In this document: in pieces, positions 8,346 through 16,472 of the stretch
Layout: every line of letters starts with the position of its first letter
How positions within the stretch are numbered: position 1 is the first letter of the stretch
DNA from: Geobacteraceae bacterium GWC2_55_20
GTDB lineage: Bacteria; Desulfobacterota; Desulfuromonadia; Geobacterales; Pseudopelobacteraceae
Direction of reading: 5' to 3'
Assembly: GCA_001802125.1 (NCBI GenBank)
Contig: MGZK01000027.1
Coordinates: forward strand, 1 to 38,406
DNA: 38,406 nucleotides
Program-made: the position numbers and the translations under genes
Notes under the pieces: generated by a model
Seen by the model: only the letters and a program-made list of their open reading frames with translations
Database searches by the model: none
Told to the model about the DNA's origin: nothing

Positions 8346-8690
8346 ATGCGAATTTCAATGCGATACATAGCTGCCACGATACTGCTGATTATCAGTTTAG
8401 TCATGCCGCTTGCCTGCGATGCTGCCCGCCTGCTGGATATGGTAGGCTCCGTAAAGGTCGCGCATTCACAGATTCCCTCCGACGACGGTGATGATGAGCG
8501 CCACTGCCCGGAGTGTCCTCCCGGCCACCACTGCGAAAGTGACTGTTGTTCAAACTTTGCGCCCCTGTTTCAAAGTTCGTTTCCTGATTATATCCCCATG
8601 CCTGGTTTTCTGCATTTCTCCACAATAAACAGTAAACCGACGCAGGTCTATTTTTCCATTTTTGTTCCTCCGCAGAATTTTGTCGCCTGA
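8346..8690 (+). CDS. Small exported Cys/His-rich hypothetical protein
   Basis: Not recognised beyond a loose resemblance to small secreted proteins found near metal-efflux genes. The 114 residues begin with a signal peptide (positive N-terminus, then a hydrophobic stretch from about residue 7 to 22, ending near ACDAA). The mature part holds a compact cluster of potential metal ligands, HCPECPPGHHCESDCCS (about residues 53-69), followed by a proline- and phenylalanine-rich tail ending FVPPQNFVA. A metal- or heme-related role is a guess. No good ribosome site precedes either ATG (8346 or 8358), but a consensus promoter lies immediately upstream, which suggests a nearly leaderless transcript and supports this being a real gene. 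The next gene, ccsB, begins about 100 bp downstream. Confidence 0.6.
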   Translation: MRISMRYIAATILLIISLVMPLACDAARLLDMVGSVKVAHSQIPSDDGDDERHCPECPPGHHCESDCCSNFAPLFQSSFPDYIPMPGFLHFSTINSKPTQVYFSIFVPPQNFVA

Positions 8691-8735
8691 TGCCCCGAAT
8701 CCGTTCTATGTCCTTAAGCTTAGAGGGCTGAACTT

Positions 8736-8752
8736 CGCAACCATGGGTTGCG
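8736..8752. repeat. Hairpin CGCAACC-ATG-GGTTGCG upstream of ccsB
   Basis: Perfect 7-bp arms around a 3-nt loop, centred about 45 bp before the ccsB start codon. No T-run follows, so it is not a simple terminator. It could be an operator or an mRNA structure; there is no evidence for either. Confidence 0.35.
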
Positions 8753-8788
8753 AGCCGAACCTTGCGACTAAAAAAGGAGTTTGAAAAA

Positions 8789-10171
8789 GTGACAAACAAT
8801 AAGCGCGATTTTTTACAATCTCTCTGGGATTTTTTCTGTTCACTCAAGCTGACCATGTCTCTGTTGATTGGCTTGGCTCTGATCTCGATCATCGGCACGA
8901 TTATTCCCCAAGGCAGCCTGCCGCCGGAGTATGTGCAGGCGATCAGTCCGGCCAAGCTCAAGCTTTACAAAACACTGGGCTTTTTTGACATGTACCACTC
9001 CTGGTGGTTCATTCTGCTGCTCTATCTGCTGACCGTCAACCTGGTGGCCTGCTCCATCAAGCGTCTCCCGCATATTTGGAAGACGATCACCAATCCGGTG
9101 ACGATCTTCAACAGTGCCCTGGAAAAATCCCTCTCCGGAGTGACAGAGTTTCCCCATACCGGTGAACCTGCCGTGGTGAAGGAGAGGGTTGCCGCTTTTC
9201 TGAAGATCGAATTTGCCGAACCGGTGGTGACCGAGTCCGGCGGTGACTGGCACCTGTTTGCCCAGAAAACTCCCTGGTGCCGTCTGGCGGTCTATTGCGT
9301 CCACCTGAGCGTCATCATCATTTTCATCGGAGCCATAATCGGGTCGGTCTTCGGTTACAAGGGCTTTGTCAACATCATGGAAGGGGAATCGGTCTCCAAG
9401 GTGATGTCCCGCTCTAACGAGGAGATCGACCTGGGCTTCTCACTGCGTTGCGAGCAGTTCAGCGTGGCCCATTACGCCAGCGGCGCGCCAAAGGAGTTCA
9501 AGAGCATCCTGACCGTGCTGGAAAACGGCCGGCCGGTGCCGGATTACACCAACGCCCGTGTGATCGTAAACGATCCTTTGACCTATAAGGGGATTACCTT
9601 CTACCAATCCAGTTACGGCAATGCCGGCAACTACTTCTTCACCGTCAGCGATCTGAGCGGTAAGAATCCGGTTCCCCTGACAATCGAAGGCAAATCGTCG
9701 GTAACTTTGCCCGACGGCAGCAGCCTGCATGTGATCGAGGCGACCAGGGACGTTGCGGAATTCGCTCCGGGGCTGTCCGGTCCGGCTGCACAGGTGGAGT
9801 TGCATGCCGCCAACGGTAAAAGCGAAAGCTTCGTGGTTTATGCCAACCACCCCGAGTTGAACATCCAGCATGCGCAACAGCATGGCGGCGGACCGGTAAT
9901 CCACTACAAGGGCGCTCAGGAGCGGATGTACACCGGTCTGCAGGTGGCCAAGGACCCCGGTGTCGAAGTGGTCTGGCTGGGATGCCTGTTGATGGTGATC
10001 GGCATCTACGCCGCTTTCTTCATGTCGCACCGACGTGTCTGGGTGCGGATTCAAAATGGTGTTGTCACGATCGGAGGCAACGCCAGTAAAAACCAGGCCG
10101 GTTTCCAGCTCTGTCTTGACCGGCTGGCGAGCAAACTTAAAACAGACCTTTCCGGGGAGGAAAAACCATGA
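8789..10171 (+). CDS. ccsB: Cytochrome c biogenesis protein ResB/Ccs1 (System II)
   Basis: The ResB component of System II cytochrome c maturation, which with CcsA forms the membrane complex that exports heme and attaches it to CxxCH motifs outside the membrane. Of its 460 residues, the N-terminal part has the family pattern LTMSLLIGLALISIIGTIIP, a second membrane segment near WWFILLLYLLTVNLVACSI, a third around VHLSVIIIFIGAIIGSVFGY, a large periplasmic domain, and a final segment near VWLGCLLMVIGIYAAFF. The periplasmic part includes VNDPLTYKGITFYQSSYG, typical of the family. I place the start at the GTG at 8789, nine bases after AAGGAG, rather than an in-frame ATG at 8762 that would put the ribosome site inside the gene. 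It overlaps ccsA by four bases (ATGA), which implies translational coupling. Confidence 0.95.
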   Translation: MTNNKRDFLQSLWDFFCSLKLTMSLLIGLALISIIGTIIPQGSLPPEYVQAISPAKLKLYKTLGFFDMYHSWWFILLLYLLTVNLVACSIKRLPHIWKTITNPVTIFNSALEKSLSGVTEFPHTGEPAVVKERVAAFLKIEFAEPVVTESGGDWHLFAQKTPWCRLAVYCVHLSVIIIFIGAIIGSVFGYKGFVNIMEGESVSKVMSRSNEEIDLGFSLRCEQFSVAHYASGAPKEFKSILTVLENGRPVPDYTNARVIVNDPLTYKGITFYQSSYGNAGNYFFTVSDLSGKNPVPLTIEGKSSVTLPDGSSLHVIEATRDVAEFAPGLSGPAAQVELHAANGKSESFVVYANHPELNIQHAQQHGGGPVIHYKGAQERMYTGLQVAKDPGVEVVWLGCLLMVIGIYAAFFMSHRRVWVRIQNGVVTIGGNASKNQAGFQLCLDRLASKLKTDLSGEEKP

Positions 10172-11019
10172 CCAGTTCGCTTTTGTTTAATGTAACAACT
10201 TTTGCCTATTTGATTTCGATGCTGCTGTTTTTCGCATTTCTGGCCAGCCGTGCCAAAGCTCTTGGCACTGCCGGGATGATTGCCGCCTATGTCGGGCTCC
10301 TGGCCCAGACCGTCGCAATCGCGCTGCGCTGGAAGGAATCCTACGACATGGGCGTGGGGCATGCGCCGCTCTCCAACCTGTACGAGTCGGTGGTGTTCTT
10401 CGCCTGGACCATCGTGCTGATCTACGCCCTGCTTGATATCAAATACAAATACCGGGTGATCGGCGCCTTCGTGATGCCATTTGCGCTGCTGGGCATGGCC
10501 TGGGCGCAGCTGGGGCTGAACACCGGTATCGAGCCGCTGGTGCCGGCGCTGCAGAGCAACTGGCTGCTCTATCACGTCATCACCTGCTTCCTCGGTTATG
10601 CCGCCTTTGCGGTGGCCTGCGGCATCTCGATCATGTACCTGATCAAGGCCGCTTTTGAAACCGGCGGCAACGGCAGTTCCGGTGGCGTAATCGCCATGTT
10701 CCCGCCGATCAAGGTTCTGGACGACCTGAACTATCGCGCGATCATGGTCGGCTTTCCGCTGTTGACGCTCGGCATCATCACCGGGGCGGCCTGGGCCAAC
10801 TACGCCTGGGGCACCTACTGGAGCTGGGACCCCAAGGAAACCTGGTCGCTGATCGTCTGGTTCGTATATGCCGCTTTCCTTCATGCCCGCATCACCAAGG
10901 GCTGGGTCGGCAAACGGGCCGCCTGGCTCTCGATTGTCGGCTTTGCGGCCACGATCTTCTGCTATCTGGGAGTCAACCTGTTTCTGTCCGGTCTGCACAG
11001 TTATGGAGGCGGAAAATAA
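10168..11019 (+). CDS. ccsA: Cytochrome c biogenesis protein CcsA/ResC (System II)
   Basis: A heme-handling membrane protein of the CcsA/CcmC/CcmF superfamily. The 283 residues contain about eight hydrophobic segments and the tryptophan-rich WWD heme-binding motif WGTYWSWDPKETWSL (near residues 214-228). Histidines that may be heme ligands flank the motif, for example in YHVITCFLGY and FLHARITKGWVG. The start codon overlaps the ccsB stop and follows GGGGAGGAA. Together ccsB-ccsA make the complete System II pair expected in multiheme-cytochrome-rich Geobacter-type organisms. The gene ends just before a new promoter and riboswitch, so the next gene is separately controlled. Confidence 0.95.
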   Translation: MTSSLLFNVTTFAYLISMLLFFAFLASRAKALGTAGMIAAYVGLLAQTVAIALRWKESYDMGVGHAPLSNLYESVVFFAWTIVLIYALLDIKYKYRVIGAFVMPFALLGMAWAQLGLNTGIEPLVPALQSNWLLYHVITCFLGYAAFAVACGISIMYLIKAAFETGGNGSSGGVIAMFPPIKVLDDLNYRAIMVGFPLLTLGIITGAAWANYAWGTYWSWDPKETWSLIVWFVYAAFLHARITKGWVGKRAAWLSIVGFAATIFCYLGVNLFLSGLHSYGGGK

Positions 11020-11026
11020 AATGCCC

Positions 11027-11055
11027 TTGACAAACCCGGCAACGCTGATTACATT
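11027..11055 (+). promoter_or_regulatory. Sigma-70 promoter of the Mn-riboswitch transcript
   Basis: The -35 TTGACA (11027-11032) and -10 TACATT (11050-11055) are separated by 17 bp. Transcription would start near 11062, directly before the conserved riboswitch core. Confidence 0.75.
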
Positions 11056-11061
11056 AGCTAT

Positions 11062-11166
11062 CAGTAAAGGGGAGTAGCTATCAGCCGGAGACATGGCTGA
11101 CCCCATGCCCGTCAACACAGTCGCAAGACTCGGGCTGGGACGATAATAATCGCAAGCAAGACCTTT
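11062..11166 (+). ncRNA. yybP-ykoY (Mn2+) riboswitch aptamer
   Basis: The hallmark blocks of the yybP-ykoY class are present in order: AAAGGGGAGTAGC near 11066, a GCCGGAGACATGGC hairpin, a CCCGTCAACACAGTCGCAAGACTCGGGC arm, and the closing GCAAGACCTT near 11156. This class senses Mn2+ and normally switches on Mn exporters such as MntP, TerC/Alx proteins, GDT1 and P-type ATPases. Here it is followed by an intrinsic terminator and then htpX, an RHH protein and a TerC protein. Assignment is by motif recall; a covariance-model scan would settle it. Confidence 0.9.
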
Positions 11167-11206
11167 ATCCAATGCGTATCACGCCGTGGGTAAAGGTCTT
11201 TTTTAT
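11158..11206 (+). terminator. Riboswitch expression platform: intrinsic terminator
   Basis: AAGACCTTTATCC (11158-11170) pairs with GGGTAAAGGTCTT (11188-11200) over 13 bp with one wobble, followed by a T-run to 11204. The 5' arm shares the AAGACCTT bases with the 3' end of the aptamer, so aptamer folding and terminator folding compete. That is the expected on-switch layout: Mn2+ binding would favour readthrough into htpX and downstream genes. Confidence 0.88.
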
Positions 11207-11246
11207 TACCCCGGCGAAGCAAATAAATCGTCGGAGGTATATAGTC

Positions 11247-12113
11247 ATGATGAACCGCTTCAAAACAACAATTCTTCTTTCCCTGCTTACCATTCTGCTG
11301 GTCTCGATGGGTGGAGCTATCGGCGGCCAGGGGGGCATGATCATCGCCTTCGGTATGGCGGCCGTGATGAACTTCGGCTCCTACTGGTTTTCCGACAAGA
11401 TCGTCCTCAAGATGTACAACGCCCAGGAAATTACCCGCGAGGTTCATCCGTCTTTCTACGGCATGGTCGAGCGTCTGGCCGGTCGGGCCGGGCTGCCGAT
11501 GCCCAAGGTCTACATCATTCCGGACGATTCCCCCAACGCCTTTGCCACCGGCCGTAACCCGGAACATGCCGCCGTGGCCGCCACCGAAGGCATCCTGCGC
11601 ATTCTCACGCCGGATGAGCTGGAAGGGGTCATGGCCCACGAACTGGCCCATGTCAAAAATCGCGATATACTGATCTCTACCATTGCCGCCACCTTTGCCG
11701 GCGCCATCTCGATGATCGGCAACATGTTGCAGTGGGGCGCGATGTTCGGAGCCGGCCGGGGAGATGACGAAGATGGCGGCGGAGTCGGCGGGCTGATCGG
11801 AACGCTGGCCATGGCGATCGTTGCCCCGATTGCCGCGATGCTGATCCAGATGGCTGTGTCCCGCTCCCGTGAATACCTGGCGGATGCCTCCGGGGCCGAG
11901 ATCTGCGGGCGGCCGCTGGCACTGGCTGGCGCGCTACGCAAGCTGCACAACGCATCACAGGCAATTCCACTTCACGATGCCAGGCCGGCCACGGCGCATA
12001 TGTTCATCGTCAATCCGTTGACCGGCGGCGGCATGATGTCGCTGTTTTCGACTCATCCGCCGATGGAAGAGCGTATCGCGAGACTGGAATCACTGGCAAA
12101 TCAACAACACTGA
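11247..12113 (+). CDS. htpX: HtpX-like membrane zinc metalloprotease (M48B)
   Basis: A membrane-bound protease that degrades misfolded or damaged membrane proteins, usually in partnership with FtsH. The 288 residues start with two hydrophobic segments (about 7-25 and 29-48), then the zinc site HELAH at 131-135 followed by VKNRD, two more membrane segments, and the conserved [13 protein letters not shown] region that supplies the third zinc ligand. I chose ATG at 11247 because CGGAGGT precedes it; an upstream in-frame ATG at 11172 lies inside the terminator stem. The gene is directly under the Mn2+ riboswitch, which is an unusual target. The RHH gene follows after 57 bp, and the TerC gene after that, without an obvious terminator. 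Confidence 0.95.
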   Translation: MMNRFKTTILLSLLTILLVSMGGAIGGQGGMIIAFGMAAVMNFGSYWFSDKIVLKMYNAQEITREVHPSFYGMVERLAGRAGLPMPKVYIIPDDSPNAFATGRNPEHAAVAATEGILRILTPDELEGVMAHELAHVKNRDILISTIAATFAGAISMIGNMLQWGAMFGAGRGDDEDGGGVGGLIGTLAMAIVAPIAAMLIQMAVSRSREYLADASGAEICGRPLALAGALRKLHNASQAIPLHDARPATAHMFIVNPLTGGGMMSLFSTHPPMEERIARLESLANQQH

Positions 12114-12170
12114 CAGATCAACCACAACCGCGGAACCGCAATGTTCCGGCACACAACAGAGGAGGAAGCA

Positions 12171-12392
12171 ATGCCTTACACAAGAAACAATCTTTCCAGG
12201 GAATCAAAATCATCCAAAAAGAAACGCAACAGAATTGAACCGATGCAGAATGTTATTTCAATGCGCATCAACGACAATGAAAAGAAGACGCTGGAAAAGC
12301 TGACAAAAACCACATCCAAAAGCATCTCCGAAATCATGAGAGAAGCGATTGACCTGTGGTGTTCCAAAAGACGCAATTTATGCATGGATTGA
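12171..12392 (+). CDS. Small ribbon-helix-helix (CopG-like) protein
   Basis: A 73-residue protein with a strongly basic N-terminal tail (SKSSKKKRNR) and then a ribbon-helix-helix core: a strand VISMRIND at about 28-35, helix NEKKTLEKLTKTTS, turn and helix SISEIMREAIDLW. RHH dimers bind DNA by the beta ribbon. No toxin partner lies next to it; it sits between htpX and a terC-family gene with short gaps (57 and 39 bp), so it may be a regulator carried in the same operon. The ATG at 12171 follows GGAGGAA; an earlier in-frame ATG at 12141 has no ribosome site. Its AT-rich, Lys-rich composition differs from its neighbours. The function beyond DNA binding is not known. Confidence 0.8.
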   Translation: MPYTRNNLSRESKSSKKKRNRIEPMQNVISMRINDNEKKTLEKLTKTTSKSISEIMREAIDLWCSKRRNLCMD

Positions 12393-12431
12393 TATTCTGA
12401 ACTAATTTTATAAATCCGGGAGGCAGTAACA

Positions 12432-13193
12432 ATGGATTGGTTGACGGACCCGCAGGTTTGGATGGCGCTGGTAACACTGACCGCGCTGGAAATCGTACTG
12501 GGAATTGACAATATAATTTTTATCTCGATTCAGGCCGGGAAACTGCCTGTTCACCAGCAGGAGAAAGCCCGACTGGTCGGTCTCGGGTTGGCCATGTTCA
12601 TCCGTATCGCGCTGCTGTTCTCGCTGACCTGGCTGATGGGGTTGACGGCACCGCTCTTTACGGTGCTTGGCAACGATATTTCCGGACGCGATCTGATCCT
12701 GCTTTCGGGCGGCCTGTTCCTGATCTGGAAGAGTACCATGGAGATCCACGAGAAGCTGGAAGGTGATGAAGGGCATGTTGTCGCCGGCGCCGGAGCAACC
12801 TTCGGAGCCGTCATCGTCCAGATTTTGCTGCTGGACATTGTTTTTTCACTCGACTCGATTATCACCGCGCTGGGAATGGCCAGTCAGCTGCTCGTGATGG
12901 TGACGGCCGTCGTTATCGCGGTCGGATTCATGATGGTCTTTTCAGGCAAGATCAGCGCTTTCGTGGAAAAACACCCGACCATCAAGATGCTGGCGCTCAG
13001 TTTCCTGCTGCTGATCGGCGTGGCGCTGATCGGTGACGGGCTCGACATGCACATCCCCAAGGGGTACATCTATTTTGCGATGGCCTTTTCGGTGATGGTC
13101 GAGATGCTCAACCTGCGCATGCGACGAGGCACACCGGTCAAGCTTCACAACCAGTATGTGGAAACGGATATTGAAGGAACTACAAATCCGTAG
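12432..13193 (+). CDS. TerC-family integral membrane protein (YgdQ-like), putative Mn2+ exporter
   Basis: A 253-residue membrane protein very close in pattern to E. coli YgdQ: MDWLTDPQVWMALVTLTALE, then EIVLGIDNIIFIS with the acidic E and D that are conserved in the TerC/LysE superfamily, and a second half with LLLDIVFSLDSIITALG. About seven hydrophobic segments are seen. TerC-family proteins export Mn2+, some loading secreted enzymes. The position two genes downstream of an Mn2+ riboswitch supports that role here. The ATG at 12432 follows GGGAGG at 12418-12423. The C-terminus after the last membrane segment is short and hydrophilic, and no CBS domain is attached, unlike larger relatives such as YoaE. 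Confidence 0.92.
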   Translation: MDWLTDPQVWMALVTLTALEIVLGIDNIIFISIQAGKLPVHQQEKARLVGLGLAMFIRIALLFSLTWLMGLTAPLFTVLGNDISGRDLILLSGGLFLIWKSTMEIHEKLEGDEGHVVAGAGATFGAVIVQILLLDIVFSLDSIITALGMASQLLVMVTAVVIAVGFMMVFSGKISAFVEKHPTIKMLALSFLLLIGVALIGDGLDMHIPKGYIYFAMAFSVMVEMLNLRMRRGTPVKLHNQYVETDIEGTTNP

Positions 13194-13234
13194 GTTCCGG
13201 ACTTGCCGGAGATGATGGAAGCGAGGAGATCAAA

Positions 13235-13669
13235 TTGAAAAATCGAGTTGTCAAAGTATTCACGATCATGGCGGCGGTACTGTTTCTGAGCATCAGCGTG
13301 CTGGAACTCAACGCCGATGCCAGGGTCGGCGGCAGCCGTTCCATGGGCAGCCGCGGTTCGCGCAGCTATTCCAGGCCGGCCAGTCCCACATATCAGACCA
13401 GTCAGCCCCGGCAGACCACACCGGCGCCCGGCGCCTTCCAGCAGCAGGCCGGCGGTGGTTTCATGAGAAGCATGGCCGGCGGGATCATGGGCGGCATGCT
13501 GGGCAGCATGCTGTTCAGCGGTATTGCCGGCGCCGGAGCAGGCGGCATGGGAGGCGGTGGCGGAATCGGCCTGTTTGAGATTGCCCTGCTGGCCGGGCTC
13601 GGCTACCTGATTTACCGCTTTATCAAGAAAAAACGGGCCGACAACTCTTCCACCCCTTATAACCGTTGA
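13235..13669 (+). CDS. Exported Gly-rich, single-span membrane protein (Tim44-like N-terminal region only)
   Basis: A 144-residue protein with a signal peptide (residues 1 to about 29, ending NADA), then RVGGSRSMGSRGSRSYSRP, a Pro/Gln-rich linker, a Gly/Met-rich hydrophobic stretch from about residue 76 to 110, and a membrane segment (FEIALLAGLGYLIYRFI) followed by KKKR. The start of the mature part looks like that of bacterial Tim44-domain proteins, but the C-terminal Tim44 import domain is absent, so this is either a shortened relative or a separate small family. The start codon is TTG at 13235, preceded by GAGGAG at ideal spacing. Its gene lies 41 bp after the TerC gene and 80 bp before UPF0182, with a REP-like hairpin in the latter gap. 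Confidence 0.7.
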   Translation: MKNRVVKVFTIMAAVLFLSISVLELNADARVGGSRSMGSRGSRSYSRPASPTYQTSQPRQTTPAPGAFQQQAGGGFMRSMAGGIMGGMLGSMLFSGIAGAGAGGMGGGGGIGLFEIALLAGLGYLIYRFIKKKRADNSSTPYNR

Positions 13670-13681
13670 GCTGTGAAATTC

Positions 13682-13701
13682 CTCCCCCTTGAATGGGGGA
13701 G
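13682..13701. repeat. REP-like hairpin CTCCCCC-TTGAAT-GGGGGAG
   Basis: Perfect 7-bp arms with a 6-nt loop in the gap between the Gly-rich protein gene and the UPF0182 gene. There is no T-run. It resembles the CCCCCTCCC hairpin at 27034-27056 and is probably of the same dispersed kind. Confidence 0.5.
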
Positions 13702-13749
13702 TTCATGAAGCGCAAATGATTATGGATGTGAACAACAGAGGGATACAGC

Positions 13750-16422
13750 ATGCTTAAGAACAAGTTCATTCTGATACTGATCATTGTTTCCGTGATTTTC
13801 CCGCTGCTTTCGTACCTGTTGAATTTTTACACCGATTGGCTGTTTTTCGTGGAGACCGGTTTCTCATCGGTGTTTACCACAACGGTTTATTCACAGACAA
13901 TCGCAGGGGTGTTCTTCGCCGTTCTGCTGTTCGGTTTTGCGCTGATCAACCTGCGGGTTGCCGGCAGAGCAGCGTTTCCCTACGCCGGAATGTTCATCGA
14001 AGCCGGCAGTATCAGGCTGCCTCGGGGCGAGGCCCAGCGCTTTGTCAGGCCGCTGGGTCTCCTGGCCTGTGTCGCCCTGGCCCTGTTTGCCGGCCAGTGG
14101 GGTGCGATGCGCTGGGAAGAACTGTTGCTTTTCACCAACAGGGTCACTGTAGGTACGGTTGATCCGGTTATCGGAAAGGATATTGGTTTCTACCTGTTCA
14201 GCCTGCCGTTCCTGGAAATGCTCAAGGCTTTCGCCAGCTTCCTGCTGCTGTCAACCACGGTCATGACCGCTGTCGTGTACTATGTCCGGGGTGGCATCGC
14301 CCTGACCGAACGCGGCGCCGCGGTTGATGAGAAAGTCCGCCGGCATCTGGCGATTCTGGCCGGGCTCTTCGCCTGCGCGATCGCAGCCGGCTTCTACCTG
14401 GACGGCTTCAGGCTGCTGTATTCCAACAACAACGCCTTTTATGGCGCGGGCTATGTTGATGTCAACTCGCGACTTTTGACCTACCGGGCGCTTACCTTCC
14501 TGACGCCTGTTGCCGGCGCGCTGCTGGCGATCGGAATCTGGAAAGGTTCCTGGCGGCTGGCGCTGTTGCCGCCGGTTATCGTGGTCGCTTCATACATGAT
14601 CGGTATCCGGGTCTATCCAGGGGTGCTGCAGAAATTCAAGGTTGCGCCCAACGAGTTGGCGCTGGAAATGCCCTATATTGAAAACAATCTCAAGTTTACC
14701 CGTTTCGGCTACGATCTGGACAAGATTGAAACGGTGCCTTTTGATGTGGACACCAGGCTATCTGCCGCCGATATAGCCAACAACGATGCCACCATCAAGA
14801 ACATCCGGCTCTGGGATCATGCGCCGCTGCTCAAAACCTACAGCCAGTTGCAGCAGATCCGGACCTATTACAAGTTTTTCGATGTGGATAATGACCGCTA
14901 CAAGGTCAACGGCCAGTATACCCAGGTGATGCTTTCGCCGCGCGAAATGTCCTACGCCGACCTTCCCAGCAAGAACTGGATCAACGAACGCCTGATCTTT
15001 ACCCACGGCAACGGCATCACCTTCGGGCCGGTCAGCAGGATCAGCAAGGAAGGGCTTCCGGAGTTTTTCGTCAAGGACATTCCGGCCGTCAGCCTGGCTG
15101 ACATCAAGGTCACCCGGCCCGAAATCTATTTCGGTGAACTCTCCAACGACTATGTGGTCGTCGGGACCAAGGTCCCGGAATTCAGCTATCCGACCGCTAC
15201 CGGCAATATCAATACCACCTATGCCGGAAAAGGCGGGGTGCCGATCGATTCCCTGTTTAAAAAGTCGCTCTTTGCCGCCAGATTCAAAACGGAAAAGATC
15301 CTGCTCTCTTCGGATATCACCAAAGAGAGTCGCATCATCTACAACCGCAATATCAGCGAGCGGGTCAAGGTGATCGCACCCTTTCTCCGTTTCGACGGCG
15401 ATCCCTACATGGTGGTGGACGAAAAGGGCCGGCTGAAATGGATCGTAGATGCCTACACATATTCGAACCGGTTACCCTACTCAAAGCCGCTCCTGGGCGG
15501 TATCAACTATATGCGCAATTCGGTCAAGGCGGTTGTGGATGCCTACGACGGTTCGGTCGACTTTTACATCAGTGACCCGAACGATGTGCTGGTGAAGGTC
15601 TATGCCCGCATGTTCCCGGACCTGTTCAAACCGCTGAGCGCCATGCCGGAAGATCTGCGCAGGCATGTCCGTTACCCGCACCAGTTCCTGCAGCTACAGG
15701 CTGCCATGTTTGCCGCCTACCACATGACCGATCCCAAGGTTTTCTACAACAAGGAGAACCTCTGGCAGGTTCCGGCCCTGGGCGAAAAGCCGATGGAACC
15801 CTACTACACGATCATGAAGCTGCCCGGTGAAAAGGTGGAGGAGTACATACTGCTGCTGCCGTTTACCCCTTCCAAACGGGATAACCTGGCGGCCTGGCTG
15901 ACGGCCCGCTGCGATGGAGAAAACTACGGTAAAATCCGGGCCTATACCTTCCCGCGTGACCGCTTGATCTACGGCCCCAAGCAGATCGACGCCCGCATCA
16001 ACCAGGATTCCTTCATCTCCCAGCAGCTGACACTCTGGAGCCAGCGCGGTTCCGAGGTCATCCGTGGCAGCCTGCTGGTAATTCCGATCGAAAAATCGCT
16101 GCTCTACGTCCAGCCGCTGTTTCTTGCCGCCGACAAGGCCGGCCTGCCGGAACTGAAACGGGTGATTGTCGCTTTCGGGGATCAGGTGGTGATGGAGGAA
16201 AACCTGGAACTGGCGCTGCAGCGACTCTTTGGTGGCAAAAAAACGGTTGCCGCCGCCACCGTGGCGGTGGCAACGGATTCGAAAACGCCGCCGGCGTCAC
16301 TGGCCAGGGAGGCGATGAGCATCTATGAAAAAGCCATGACCCTGCAGCGTCAGGGCAACTGGGCCGGATACGGCGAGGAGTTGCGCAAGCTGGAGCAGGT
16401 GCTGAAACAACTGTCACGCTAG
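13750..16422 (+). CDS. UPF0182 (COG1615) large membrane protein
   Basis: An 890-residue protein that matches UPF0182 by its N-terminus (segment LLNFYTDWLFFVETGFSSVF) and overall layout: about seven membrane segments in the first 310 residues, then a large soluble domain that is probably extracytoplasmic. Recognisable family features in the soluble part include YIENNLKFTRFGYDLDKI, the NIRLWDHAPLL stretch and ELSNDYVVVGTKVPEFSYP. The function of UPF0182 is unknown. The ATG at 13750 follows GAGGG. An Ala/Val-rich linker near residues 838-852 separates the core from a C-terminal helical tail (AREAMSIYEKAMTLQRQGNW) that is the usual end of the family. It sits amid ion-transport genes, all in the same direction. 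Confidence 0.93.
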   Translation: MLKNKFILILIIVSVIFPLLSYLLNFYTDWLFFVETGFSSVFTTTVYSQTIAGVFFAVLLFGFALINLRVAGRAAFPYAGMFIEAGSIRLPRGEAQRFVRPLGLLACVALALFAGQWGAMRWEELLLFTNRVTVGTVDPVIGKDIGFYLFSLPFLEMLKAFASFLLLSTTVMTAVVYYVRGGIALTERGAAVDEKVRRHLAILAGLFACAIAAGFYLDGFRLLYSNNNAFYGAGYVDVNSRLLTYRALTFLTPVAGALLAIGIWKGSWRLALLPPVIVVASYMIGIRVYPGVLQKFKVAPNELALEMPYIENNLKFTRFGYDLDKIETVPFDVDTRLSAADIANNDATIKNIRLWDHAPLLKTYSQLQQIRTYYKFFDVDNDRYKVNGQYTQVMLSPREMSYADLPSKNWINERLIFTHGNGITFGPVSRISKEGLPEFFVKDIPAVSLADIKVTRPEIYFGELSNDYVVVGTKVPEFSYPTATGNINTTYAGKGGVPIDSLFKKSLFAARFKTEKILLSSDITKESRIIYNRNISERVKVIAPFLRFDGDPYMVVDEKGRLKWIVDAYTYSNRLPYSKPLLGGINYMRNSVKAVVDAYDGSVDFYISDPNDVLVKVYARMFPDLFKPLSAMPEDLRRHVRYPHQFLQLQAAMFAAYHMTDPKVFYNKENLWQVPALGEKPMEPYYTIMKLPGEKVEEYILLLPFTPSKRDNLAAWLTARCDGENYGKIRAYTFPRDRLIYGPKQIDARINQDSFISQQLTLWSQRGSEVIRGSLLVIPIEKSLLYVQPLFLAADKAGLPELKRVIVAFGDQVVMEENLELALQRLFGGKKTVAAATVAVATDSKTPPASLAREAMSIYEKAMTLQRQGNWAGYGEELRKLEQVLKQLSR

Positions 16423-16472
16423 ATGTTATTTGTTCTGCTAATGTCGAAGATGGACTGAAAGGGGGAATCCTG

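Noticed and set aside
8401-8961. A minus-strand frame of 186 codons across the small exported protein and ccsB start
   Set aside because: No domain; it would cover a good promoter-gene pair and the ccsB ribosome site.
11062-11166. Considered a cyclic-di-GMP (GEMM) riboswitch, common in Geobacter
   Set aside because: The conserved blocks fit yybP-ykoY (GGGGAGTAGC and GCAAGACCTT); GEMM core sequences are absent.
11172-11246. Upstream in-frame ATG for htpX
   Set aside because: It lies within the loop/stem of the riboswitch terminator and lacks a ribosome site; the ATG at 11247 has a good one.
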